DNA of 29,256 nt from Hypsibius dujardini (GCA_001579985.1 LRSR01011479.1:1-29256), one strand, 5' to 3'; positions 1 through 9,756 are shown, counted from the first letter of the stretch. Translations and numbers: made by a program. The notes: a model not told the origin generated them from the sequence alone.

Positions 1-648
1 GGACAGGAGGAAAGGAAACACGTTCAACACCGCATAGACACAGGCATACTGCCAAGCATATAGCTGCACCGGCATGGGGTTGAGGTAATTACCGCTGTAC
101 AGTGTGATGTTAGGAGAGGAGATGAACCAAATCGTCCAGTCGAAGCATTCCCAACAGACATGAACTGTTGCAGTGGCAAAGAGAAAAATTAAGGAGAAAA
201 ATCGGAATTTTCGAAACTCTGTGCCGGTGAGAAAGTCCCCTAAAAAGGTGACTGTAAGGAGTTTCTCCGTCTCCCGGAAGAGGTCTGGAAGAGAGTCGCG
301 CTTCCAAAATGTGGCGATCATCACGGTGATACCGCGCACGCTGAGTATGAAGGCAGGCATCACCCCCATGATGCTTAGAATGCCACTTTGGCTTCTGCCT
401 TCGAGGTAACCGGGTGCAAGAGTCAGGTAGGCGACTCGGTATGTTGTCCGGCAAATTTGAAGTGCCAGATCACCCAATGCTCCCACGATGAGTGCAAGAC
501 CAACTCCAGTCGTGATCCGGTCTCCGATCTCATCGCCTAAGGTCCCGGCGTTGCTTGAACTGATTCTTGGAAGCAATCCGGTCAGGTACAGGCTTAAGGG
601 AAGGGGTACGAATTGCCATGATCTCGGAGAGGGTTCCGTGATCCCCAT
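1..648 (-). CDS. Multi-pass membrane receptor, gustatory-receptor-like, 5' part (runs off left edge)
   Basis: The frame is open for 216 codons from an ATG at 648 to the window edge, with an in-frame TAA directly upstream of the ATG, so the start is well defined and only the 3' part is missing. I see about five hydrophobic segments: one near residues 10-27, then segments around ITTGVGLALIVGALGDLAL, GVMPAFILSVRGITVMI, FFSLIFLFATATVHVCWE and YAWQYACVYAVLNVFPFLLS. The WE-x-F-x-W motif followed by Y-x-WQY recurs in the same order in the gene at 3167-6709, so the two are tandem paralogues on one strand. A short hydrophilic N-terminus, spaced helices and protostome context suggest the insect-type gustatory receptor (7tm_7) superfamily of seven-pass chemosensory channels. 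The family name is inference; the membrane topology and paralogy are seen directly. Confidence 0.7.
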   Translation of the reverse strand, partial: MGITEPSPRSWQFVPLPLSLYLTGLLPRISSSNAGTLGDEIGDRITTGVGLALIVGALGDLALQICRTTYRVAYLTLAPGYLEGRSQSGILSIMGVMPAFILSVRGITVMIATFWKRDSLPDLFRETEKLLTVTFLGDFLTGTEFRKFRFFSLIFLFATATVHVCWECFDWTIWFISSPNITLYSGNYLNPMPVQLYAWQYACVYAVLNVFPFLLS

Positions 649-1597
649 TTAGACTGTACCTGTCTGGGTCTTGAAAAAATGTCAACTCGATGACTATTGC
701 GGAAGAACAATTGGTGAGGCAAAACGTTACTCGAGGAGGAGCGTATGGTATTTATCGAGTAACATCGTCATGAGGAATGATGAGGAACTCAACGTCAGAC
801 GGCAACTCCTACTCTTACTGCGTACAGATCTAAGTTTCGAACGTACTAGCATGGGCACTCAGACATGATTGCCGTGCATGTTTGTTAGCCCGAGTGCTAT
901 GCAATGTATGCGACGTTGTCATAGGGTGTGCAGTTAGCCTCTGGAGGATGGAAACACCTGACCAGGCTCCGTGGCCGGCCCGAACTGCAATCGAAAACCT
1001 CCCCATTCACGGAAGCAACTGCGCTAATACTCGTAATGATCTAGACGTACGCAAGTGATCTCCTTTGTCTCGGAGAGGCTTCGTGGCCGAAATGGATGCC
1101 TACACGTGACTGGAGCGCCGGCTGCCACTAAAGAATATGGAGGTTGAAGCAACACGCCGTAGTCGTAGCGTAGGCGTAACTTAAAACTGCCGACCAATAG
1201 AAATTACGCGTGGGCGGGGGCATCGCTTAAGTTCACAACGTCAGCCCTACGTGCGCCGTGAAGAGCAATGGAGTTTATGACTAGCCTTAAATTTGGGATA
1301 AAGCAAATTTCGTTAACTGGGTCCTGGGGGCGGGGGGGGGGAAATTCAGTCGCCACAGATGATCGATCTTATTCGTAGTGTAGATGCCGAAAGTTTCAGC
1401 TGGGTATGAGATATTCTGATGGCAATTGTCGAGCAGCTTCACAATCCTGTGATCTCAAGCGACAGTTTTTAATCCAGGACTGCGTTTCACCCTCGTCTGC
1501 ATCTAAATCCTATCTGTTGTGTGCTTATGGATGACGATGCGCGGAGCTGTCCCTGTTGTGTAGGCGGAAATACATACGGTACTCCCACTATTCTCAC
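649..1597. other. Intergenic stretch, no gene recognised
   Basis: Only short overlapping open frames on both strands, with no recognisable domain and no good splice-bounded exon. A run of ten G lies at 1332-1341. Confidence 0.5.
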
Positions 1598-2343
1598 CGC
1601 TTGCCTATTAAATTTCCAACTGCATTTGTCAAACAATACAGTTGGTAGCCATCCGGGGGCGGCCTGGGGAAACTACAAGGGGCCATCGGCAGTAGAGCTG
1701 TGCGCGGTTACGAGAACTGGATCCGCGAACCGCACCGCCGCAGACCGCGGATCACAAAAATGAAACCGCGGCCGCACCGCGAAAACCGCAAATTTTAAAT
1801 TTAAATGTTTAAAGTTTAAACTTAAATTTAAATGATAGTTTGCGAAATGTAGATCTAAATCGGGACAGTCCGTCCAAAATGTACGTGACACGCCTAATAA
1901 CGACGCCAATCGGTGACGAACCGTTTAATAGAACAACCGTCAGCCACTCAAACCTCAAAGTAAACAAATGGCACGCCGTCTGGCCAAGAACGCAATTATT
2001 CGACTTTTTTATATCCTACCGTACAATCTTTACAATTTCGCTGTTTGCGGCGGTTAAAAAATACGAAACCGCAACCGCGGACATTTAAACCGCAACCGCA
2101 CAGCAGACCGCGAGCAGTCCAAAACCGCACCGCCGCGGACCGCCGCGCAGTTTGCGGCGGTGCGGTTTGCCCACCTCTAATCGGCAGTGCGACACGGTCC
2201 CAGCGAGGATTTTTCACGATCAGGGCATAAAGTAAGAAATTGTTGATGTCCAACTTTCGAATCCAATTTTTTTCGGCTCGCGCTTCGCCCCGGAAATCAG
2301 GTGATCCGTTCACAGTAAAATTTTGCCCAAATAGCCTATTCCG
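1598..2343 (-). pseudogene. Exon-like reading frame split by a hAT-type MITE
   Basis: On the minus strand a consensus acceptor (tgccag) precedes position 2343 and a donor (gtgaga) follows position 1598. If the MITE and one copy of its 8-bp target duplication are removed (1685-2179), the two flanks join into one open frame of 83 codons plus two bases. The right flank contains NWIRKLDINNFLLYALIVKN and the left flank contains PDGYQLYCLTNAVGNLIGK. I do not recognise the protein. Continuity across the exact insertion point, with splice signals at both outer ends, argues for a real exon broken by transposition. Chance openness of 55 and 28 codons cannot be excluded. It could belong to an uncharacterised gene whose other exons I did not find. 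Confidence 0.35.
1693..2179. mobile_element. Non-autonomous hAT-type MITE, 487 bp
   Basis: The ends are imperfect inverted repeats: TAGAGCTGTGCGCGGTT on the left against TAGAGGTGGGCAAACCGC on the reverse complement of the right. Exact 8-bp duplications ATCGGCAG flank the element at 1685-1692 and 2180-2187, the hAT signature. Both subterminal zones are dense in CCGC-rich repeats (ACCGCACCGCC, ACCGCAACCGC), as in hAT transposase-binding regions. The left interior holds a near-palindrome of TTTAAA units at about 1796-1834. There is no transposase frame, so it must have been mobilised in trans. Confidence 0.85.
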
Positions 2344-3166
2344 CTGGCAAGTATAGTGTACAAGTGGTTTTGATTGCCTTCTGGGCTTGCCGCGTGCACG
2401 TGTCGCCTTCGAATTTTATGACAACCACATTCGCTTTACCGTACAATTTGTGAGTTCCCACATCACCAGAGCAAAACAGCGGAACTTTCGTCACTTTCCA
2501 AAAATTGCTGGCTAATATCGTGACTCGATCGCAAAACTCCACGGATTTGGCCTTTCTAATGTTCGACGTTTTGGGTTTTAAAGAACCAATTTTTTTCTTA
2601 AATGATCAACGTTATTTTACACTGCCCCCCCCCCCGCGGATGACCCGGAGGGTAAGGGGGAATTCTTAGGCTTTCAACATGTTAAAGCTTGCCCCTTTCT
2701 GGCTTGGCTAGGCCTCAAAGAAATACTCAAAAAAATTTTCAATGGCATACTTTAGTCCAGGATCAGGTTGAGGTCCATGGCCGGGGGGGGGGGGGTTAGG
2801 CCTTTTACATTTTAAAGCTCGCCCTCGAGGGCGAGGGCGGTAAAAATGTACAAATCTTTTGCCACCTCCTTCAACAGGCCTGTCAACCCGTGCCGTAAGT
2901 CCTCAATCCGCCACTATCGGAAACTGGAACAATTTCGTAGTGCCGAAGGTATGATTTTTCTAGTAGCCCGATGTATGAACACCGTAGGCTCAACTCTCAG
3001 ATTTTTGGACTACTGTGCCGCGTGTTTCTGGCTGAAGCACTCGAGAACTGTTTATTCGCAATAACAATTGCTTTTTCGTGGCGCATTACTTCTTTCGAGT
3101 TTACTCTGATCTACATGTACTTGAAAAATATATTTATAAAACAACTGAAGAATTTGAGCCGGTGAT
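2344..3166. other. Intergenic stretch with C and G homopolymers
   Basis: No supported gene. It holds a run of 11 C at about 2625-2635 and a run of 13 G at 2783-2795. A minus-strand frame at 2336-2542 (68 codons, with VVVIKFEGDTCTRQAQK) looks mildly protein-like but has no clear splice link to its neighbours. Confidence 0.4.
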
Positions 3167-6100
3167 TCAGATTCTCGTTTTATCACTCGCAACGACCTCC
3201 CGCATGAAGAGAAAGCAGGTAGTAGCAGTTCCTAGTGTCTGCAATGGATAAATGCATCAATTGGCTGGATGCGTTACTTAATACATACCAAGCAAACACA
3301 GTGGGTGGAATCGCTACATGGGTAGCGGAATGGTAGCGGACACGCCGATCTCTCTGAATTTTTTTTCCCAAATAGTGGACTAAATTAATAGATTTCAGCA
3401 AAAAATTTCCTCTGCAAACAAGTTTTGGTCTAAGCGGGAGAAAATTTGAAAGTTCCCCAGTGGCTCCGCGGGTTTCTCATTTAATTCAAGCATTGATTGT
3501 TTGATTTATGCTTTAGCAAAACTCAATTTAACTTGAACCACTCTAAAATGTCGTTTTTTTAAAACGTTTGATTCCAAAATGTTAAACACTTTTCCCCTTC
3601 AAATTCGATTTGGAATCGATTTGTCATCAGCAGAATCTTATCTGAATGACAGAGGGCGGAGCTATGGGCTAGTTTCAATCTAGGCTTCCGAGTGACATTG
3701 CAAAAATGACCCATAGCTCCGCCCTCTGTCATCCAAATAAGATTATGCTGATGTCAATGGATTTCGAATCGAATTTGAAAGGAAAAAGTGTTAAAAATTT
3801 TGGAATCAAACGTTTTAAAAAAACGACATTTTAGAGTGGTTAAAATTAAATTTAGTTTTGCTAGGGCATAAATCAAACAATCAATGCTTGAATTGAATGA
3901 GAAACCCGCGGAGCCATTGGGGAACTTTGAATTTTCTCCCGCTTAGACCAAACTTGTTTGCAGAGGAAATTTTTTGCTAAAATCTATTAATTTAGTCCAC
4001 TATTTGGAGAAAAAAAATTCAGAGGGATCGGTATGTCCGCTACCGTTCGGTTCCCTTGTGAGTTTCCATACCCCGGTCAATATCGCACGCGAGAACCGGA
4101 TGATGTCCATACCGCTAAACAAGCACACATAGTTCCTCGTCGCTGTCTCAAACCTTTCCAGGCGCTCCACAAGTTTCATCAAGTCTTCCTGCAAACAAAC
4201 CCACCGAAATACATTGCATGCTGTTATTACACACGTGGCAATAAGCTTGCGCTAACCGAGTTAAGTCATTACACTCGATCGACGCATTGCTGTTGTACAC
4301 AGCCGCGAGTCAAAGTGCTTAATTCGGTCCGCGTAAGGTTTTGGTCACGTGTTTACAAGCGTCAACGGTAGATCTTACTTTGATATCACTCCTTGCAAGC
4401 CGCTTCCGCTGCTGCACGAAAAATGCCAATGAATGAACGGCCCGCACAATCGTGTTACTCTGCGTGTGGCAGGAAACATAAGAATTTAAAAGAATTTAAA
4501 GAATAAAAGATGAAGATCAGTATTTCATTCGGACAATTCCCTGTCAAAAGTACACGCAGCCGTTACCTGAAAGCTTGAGGGAATTGTTGTTACACTGATT
4601 TCAAGTGACTGAACATCTGTTTGTCACAAGTGTCCCTGCCCTCTGGACGAAATTTCATTTTTCTAACTTATTGATTGTTGAATGATCATGGCGTTTGGAA
4701 AGCAAATCCCCTTGTTTTTTTAGATTTGTTAATCTTTGACAGTCTTTTTGAGTTCAGTAATTACTGCGGTGTTGGGAGTTCGTGATTGGTCGGTAGGCGT
4801 GGTTTGCGTGACCAGGAGTGTGCATTTAAGGGAGGAGTTTGAGTTATTTTTTGAGCCGTGAAATGCACGAACCGGAGGACAACTTGGAACTGACTGTATG
4901 TGTTGCACTGAGGCGGCGCACAGCTGTCCCTTGAGATCGCGACGGTACGATAAGTTATTTTGTCCATTGCACTATGTTTTATCCATTTAACACTATTTGC
5001 TCTGTCGCACGCAAGCAATTAGCGATTATGTCACGAAACAGCTCGTAAGATGTAACCGCGAATCGGCAAATCTTTCGAAAATATTTAACTTATTCGAGAT
5101 CTGAAAACTGATTTGACCCTTTTTGAAAACCTTGCCAACTTTTATCTTCTGACGATCGGAATCGGTTACCAGGAACCGGAAAAGAGAAGACTCAACTTTT
5201 GTCCAAGTAAACAGTTTTAACAAATACTTCACACTTTGATACGTTTAGTTGTTGGTCAAAGTTGCCAAAGACCATGAGAGTTTAGATATTGCCAAAATGT
5301 TGAAAAGTCACAGACAAACCAGACACAACCGCAAAGTTTGCTGGTTGTGGAAAAAGCTTGCAATCCCTTTTAAAGCCTGGGTGCTAATTGCGCAGTAAAC
5401 AATGGATAGACTATTGATTCCTTTCTCAGAATGTGCGGTCGTATAGAGCACTATGCGGCAGAATAAGCAGTTAGAGCTCTTTTTTTCGGTGAAAATACTT
5501 CACCACTTTTTCCCTTAAGCGGTTAGTGTTACTTGCTCGAATACATGAATTAAGGGGATCGGAATTATCACGGCATACGAACAAAAGATGGCGAAACCAC
5601 AAAGGAATACAGCATATGTCGGTAAATCGGATCCTGCGGTCAAGCTCCACGATGCGAGCGATAGCCCAATCATAATATCAATTGTGTAAACGAGCAAAAG
5701 TACCGGACCGAAAAAGGAGTTTGTCGTTTCATTGAGACGGAGAATTTGTGAATGTGTCTGCTCCCAGTGCTTCAATTTTGCTAACGCTCTTTCCACATCT
5801 TCGCGGGATGAGTGGCCATGACCTTTCCATTGAAGCTCTTCAGCAGTAATCTCACTCTCTGTCATGGTCAAAGCATGCGACAGCACCGCGACCGGGATCA
5901 ATGCACACGCAACCGCCTGCTGCGATAGGATATGCGGTACGGATGAGAGCAAAAAATAAATCACCACGTACTGCCATGTGTAGGCGTCACTTGGACTCGG
6001 GAAACTCGGAACGGCATGCGTCAGTCTGGCCAGGGTGGAGGTGATCCCCATGACCCAGTAGTACGCCCATTCCCAAAACTCCCACGAGAAGTGAAAGGCG

Positions 6101-6709
6101 GTCGTAGTTATCATTACAGCAGACGCAATTCGTCTGATCTTTCGTATCCATTCATTTCCATGGATCGTTATTCGTGGAAGCAATTCCGTACTGTCCGCAA
6201 GAACAATGGGCCAATGCGTTTATAAAACAGGCAGGCCAGCACCAGCACTGCCCGAATACTTATCATGGTGAAGGGGAGGTTGCTGAATGCGTCAACCATG
6301 CTGTGATGCTCAGGCGAGTGCGTCCGTGTAACAAGTATCCCGTAGAGGAAGATGGCCGTCTGGACACAGGTCAGGTACAGTGCGCCGGAAAGGATCAGCA
6401 CGGCGGAAATTGGGGAGAAGAATGTAATAAGAGCCTGCGAGATAGTTTTGGCAGATGCAGGGTTGGAAGTTGGAGAGGCTGGGACGTGGGTTTAGGCCAT
6501 TGCAGAAAGCCTAGGAATTTAAGTAAAGTAGTTTGTCCCACCGAAAGGTCTTCCGAACGCCTCGTGGTGGCACACAAATTAGAAGTGGCTGGATCAGTAG
6601 ATAGAAGTACCAACGACTTCGGCTGTATCCGTGTTAGGAAGTCTAGAATTTGGTGTGAGTTGGGCTGACGTCTCACCGAGATGTCGAGAGTCACGTCAGA
6701 ACTCGCCAT
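3167..6709 (-). CDS. Gustatory-receptor-like seven-pass protein, three exons, two frame breaks
   Basis: Exon 1 runs 6709-5533 (ATG at 6709, donor gtaaca), exon 2 runs 4188-4072 (acceptor tttgtttgcag, donor gtatgg, 39 codons), and exon 3 runs 3238-3167 (acceptor ccattgcag, 23 codons and TGA). Both introns are phase 0. Exon 1 holds an N-terminal tail, a LLKFLGFLQW stretch and six hydrophobic segments, including SIRAVLVLACLFYKR, TTTAFHFSWEFWEW, YTWQYVVIYFLL and LCGFAIFCSYAVIIPIPLI. Exon 2 gives an amphipathic loop (LMKLVERLERFE) leading to DIIRFSRAILTG, and exon 3 completes a last helix with TLGTATTCFLFM. The WE-x-W and Y-x-WQY motifs match the gene at 1-648. Exon 1 is interrupted twice: near 6482 (TCCCAG) and near 6208 (GGCCCA). 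One extra base in each CCC run would restore the frame, so assembly error is as likely as pseudogenisation. About 455 aa, normal for gustatory receptors. The family assignment is inference; the classic TYxxxxxQF ending is not present. Confidence 0.6.
3332..4044. repeat. Long foldback (inverted repeat), arms about 336 bp, loop 41 bp
   Basis: The left arm 3332-3668 and right arm 3710-4044 are highly similar reverse complements from the outer ends (ggtagcgga against tccgctacc) to the loop at 3669-3709. The innermost stem reads gagggcggagctatggg against its complement. There is no coding capacity. It fills most of the last intron (3239-4071) of the receptor gene and stops about 27 bases short of the exon 2 donor. 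It is probably a foldback or MITE-type element; I could not define a target duplication. Transcription of the host gene would yield a long hairpin RNA. Confidence 0.85.
4189..5532 (-). other. First intron of the receptor gene
   Basis: This 1344-bp interval lies between the modelled exon 1 donor and exon 2 acceptor. It contains short open frames only. A minus-strand frame from about 4956 stays open for some 70 codons but is hydrophilic and does not resemble the missing helix, so I did not include it. Confidence 0.45.
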
Positions 6710-6979
6710 ATGGTGTCTTGCAGGTACCCTTGAAATAATAAATGTGCGCAAGCTTTGTGGAGAACGGCAAAATCTGTTGTCGCATACAATATATTACCCT
6801 TTGAATCTTTCAGCTGATTACAATATATTGAGGTGTGAAATAGTGCCCATTCAAAGACGATAACGGATGTGCGCGCTAGGCAAGCGGCCAGTGTCTCACG
6901 GGATCGAACATCCTTCACGCTAATGTTTGCTTACTTTCCGGGTAGAGCGAACAAAGTATCTTCCAGTGGGGATATCGAT

Positions 6980-7112
6980 CGTTCACGAACGTATCTTTGG
7001 AGTCATGTCCCCTTGTCCTTGTTGTGCTTGATTGATGGATTGGTCTTTAATTTGATTGATTGTTGTTTTCACCAGGGAAAGACAGCGTCTGTTCTGACCA
7101 CTGCCCACATGC

Positions 7113-7159
<47 letters not shown>

Positions 7160-7328
7160 CTCTGTCTATCTGTCTGTCTGTCTGTCCCAGCCCAGACGTT
7201 CACGAACGTATCTTTGGAGTCATGTCCCCCTATTCTTGTTGTGCTTGATTGATGGATTGGTCTTTAATTTGATTGATTGTTGTCTTCACCAGGGAAAGAC
7301 GGCGTCTGTTCTGACCACTGCTCACATG
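6980..7328. repeat. 132-bp direct duplication flanking a CTGT microsatellite
   Basis: Copy one is 6980-7111 and copy two is 7197-7328, at an exact spacing of 217 bp. Both begin with the palindrome CGTTCACGAACG and share GTATCTTTGGAGTCATG, TTGATGGATTGGTC and CACCAGGGAAAGAC with few differences. The microsatellite sits between them. The layout suggests unequal exchange or replication slippage seeded by the tetranucleotide tract. Confidence 0.85.
7112..7187. repeat. CTGT tetranucleotide microsatellite
   Basis: About 18 units of CTGT with a few interruptions (tgtttgtctc, tctatctg). It lies between the two copies of the 132-bp duplication. Confidence 0.9.
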
Positions 7329-7671
7329 CACCTAGTTTTTCAATCCTTTCTAAAATACGGCACCCTCCCGATAGAGAAGTTGCTTTTGTTTAAAGCAAAT
7401 CCAGTGGCAAAATTTCGGTTTCCGCTTGCAAGTCCATTCTTAACAGAATGTGCAGTTGAATGAGCACGGAAGAATGGGTCTGCTAAGGGTAATATTACAG
7501 GGGATCGATGGAAGCACGAGTCGAAATAAGAAAACAATTAGCAGAAAAATAACGTATAAGAATTTCAGGAGCCAGTTACCGGGTTCATTTCTTGTCGATT
7601 CTCTTGAACCGGGTCACGATGTTAAATCTGTAACAAAACGAGTTAATACCAACAGTTTCAGCAAGACTTAC
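7329..7671. other. Non-coding stretch downstream of the phosphatase remnant
   Basis: I searched the minus strand here for a counterpart of phosphatase exon 5 (a His-Glu or His-Asp block) and saw none. A plus-strand frame open from 7450 to 7926 has no ATG at its start and runs antisense to the phosphatase remnant, so I regard it as a shadow. Confidence 0.4.
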
Positions 7672-7996
7672 TTTCAGCGTTTGACGTTCCTCGCGTTAGC
7701 GCCGGTGGTACTGTTGACACGCAACGCAATCGCTTCCATAATCAGCTTCAACATGACACATCCTCGAATCCGGTGGCGAAGTAGCTGTCAGTCGCCGTTT
7801 GCCCCCCCCCCAATAATTAAGCGAAGAGTTTGGCCGGGGAGGATCCGGATTTCCTATAGCACAGCGGGGTCGCCCAAAATAGTAAAGCGAATTCGTGTTG
7901 GGACTGGCAGTACAGGGCGTTGTTGATGCGGTAAAAGGCCAGTAGAAAATCTCCAAGAGGGAGATTTGTAACGCTCATATAAAACTGTTGTTGCTT
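7672..7996 (-). pseudogene. Orphan decayed exon of a histidine acid phosphatase
   Basis: On the minus strand, after an acceptor (catttccag) at 7996, the frame encodes a block aligning with exon 4 of the phosphatase at 25007-28469: 19 of 36 residues match, including AFYRINNALYCQSQH against AFFRFNDILFCQSQH, and WATP follows. After an in-frame TAA and a run of ten C on the plus strand, similarity resumes in another frame as MLKLIMEAIALRVNSTTG against MLKQIMETLALRANGTTG. A donor (gtaagt) follows 7672, so both splice sites are kept; the length is 325 bp against 330 bp for the intact exon. I found no neighbouring phosphatase exons on either side. It is a partial duplicate, or the last trace of a lost paralogue, broken by stops and indels. 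Confidence 0.8.
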
Positions 7997-8454
7997 CTGG
8001 AAATGAAATGCACATATCCTTCTTACCAGTTGTTTCCAATTGTTGGTCTATAGTTTCGTCTAATGTGTTTATATTTAAGGTGTTTTGCCTACTGAGCCTG
8101 TATTTCTGCCCGATCCTGTGCCTGCTTTGTGCCTGTCCTTTTACCTGCACTTATGTCTGTGTCTGTGTCTGTCTGTGTCCAATTGTCGTACTCTGGTTGT
8201 ATTCAAACTGAGGCCATATCTTTTGGAATTTCGTTTAATTGTATTTGGCATAGCAATGTCTGGGAAATCCCGAAAATGGCACCAACCATCCATCTGAGTT
8301 CGTCGATCACCGACTACGGAAAATAGAGAGGGTTGCTGTTGATGGATTCACACGGGTTGACACCAATAACCGAATCCCTTGTCGTGATCCGTGCTGCCAG
8401 ACTGCGTTCGATGTGTCATTGCTTTGCCGCAGACCGAAACGGGTAGTACATCTG
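7997..8454. other. Non-coding stretch with a short CTGTGT repeat
   Basis: No counterpart of phosphatase exons 1-3 was found here on the minus strand. A short GTCTGT-type microsatellite lies at about 8155-8178. Confidence 0.4.
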
Positions 8455-8824
8455 CTTGCAGGTTACTTGCAAACTTTTGATTTGGTGTGGTTGGACAAAA
8501 AAGACTACACGCTGTTTGACTGGTGAAAATTTCAGACCGGCTTATCGATCAATCAACTCGGTATACGCATTACGAATTTCGTTGACCAGAAATCTTGATT
8601 TGTTGTCGTTTTCTTCGATTGATTCAGTCTGTCACCCGTTTTAGTTTCCACTGTGCCAAACTTCAGTCTTAATTTTCAAATATACTTTCCAAATGAATAT
8701 TCTATTTCTTTGTGTTTGGTGACCAGATCTCGGCCAGTTTTTGCTTTAAGAAATTAAAACTTTATAACAGGTGTAGTCTTGCGGTTCACGATGTCAAATC
8801 AAAACTTTGCAAGTAACCTGCAAG
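8455..8824. mobile_element. MITE-like element with terminal inverted repeats, 370 bp
   Basis: The ends CTTGCAGGTTACTTGCAAA (left, from 8455) and the reverse complement of the right end (to 8824) match for about 28 bases with one difference. Weaker similarity continues inward through AGACTACAC and AAATTT/AATTTC, giving an imperfect terminal repeat of some 70-80 bp. There is no internal coding frame. I could not settle a target duplication, so the superfamily is undecided. Confidence 0.65.
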
Positions 8825-9504
8825 TAGCTGTAGGCGAGAACAAAATTACCGAGTTGGTCAGGCCACTCCTGATGGTTCTGCCAATACCCAAGGATTGGAT
8901 GAAAATCTGAGCGACAGACGGAATCAGTCATTGATCCCCGCACTCATGCGAAAATTGATTGGGTCGATCATGGGTTAATTAAAAATTTTCAAGACTTCGA
9001 AACTTGTATCGGATATTCGTTTTATGATTGGCTAAATTAATACACCCAATAATATGTCACAATCGAGGCGGGCCATCACTACGCCGATTGTTGATTTGCA
9101 TATTCTCGACAAATCAGGAGTCGTGCAGCTTTTCTGTGATTGGCTGAAGGAACAAGCCCATTTATGACATCACTTCGAATAATCTTGCCGGCAGGTAGCG
9201 TTACACACGTTTTGTTGCAACAAAGGAGCTCCTTAACATGATTACAGAAAAAAATAAAAAACCCGTTAACAAGCTATGAAGGAGCAAATATGCAAGAGCT
9301 TGCTCTTTGCCAAAACAGAATTTCTGATTAATCACTCAATGGCTAAGCTTTACATTCATTTTAGACTCATAAGCAACAAGAACTGAATGAAATGCCACCA
9401 TGTTGCGTGATCCTGATGAGCGCATTCATATGATCCCAATAAATCAATGATTTGAGAAAAAACGCGCCCCTGTTTATCAATCAAGAATCTCCTTCAGTAC
9501 TTAC
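8825..9504. other. Intergenic stretch, no gene recognised
   Basis: AT-rich sequence with frequent stops in all frames. I checked the minus strand for exons continuing from the donor at 9504 and saw none that were convincing. Confidence 0.4.
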
Positions 9505-9753
9505 GTTCGACAGCCAAAACATTTGTACCCGCAACGTCCGCTTCGCAAATTTGAAACATTTGTCCACGCCAGTAAGCTCAATCTCATGCTGCTCTTTTTC
9601 TTTTAACGAGACCAGCCGCCGCAATCCTTCATCACCGTCAATTAGATGATGCATGAGAAATCAGACGTACTTTTGTGTGCTCATCTTGCCTTCCTGATAT
9701 CTGGTGTCCAAGCCCTTTAGCCAATCGTTGACGCAGATCGAAAGCCCAGGCAT
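9505..9753 (-). CDS. Coding-like segment with one in-frame TGA (unrecognised)
   Basis: The frame begins at ATG 9753 in an ACCATGC context, only three bases after and in frame with the TAA that ends the gene at 9757-10509. It encodes MPGLSICVNDWLKGLDTRY and more, meets a TGA at 9661-9663, then continues for 52 codons with protein-like composition (LRRLVSLKEKEQHEIELTG) to a good donor (gtaagt) after 9505. A second ATG lies at 9654, just after the TGA. It may be a second cistron, a pseudogene, a readthrough or selenocysteine codon, or a new gene starting at 9654. No downstream exon was found and I recognise no domain. Confidence 0.3.
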
Positions 9754-9756
9754 GGT

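Noticed and set aside
4761-5018. Minus-strand frame considered as the last receptor exon (contains TYSQFQVVLRF)
   Set aside because: It is hydrophilic with no helix. The exons at 4188-4072 and 3238-3167 fit phase, splice sites and hydrophobicity better.
7450-7926. A 158-codon plus-strand frame
   Set aside because: It starts with GTG, has no domain, and lies antisense to the decayed phosphatase exon at 7672-7996, which explains the openness.
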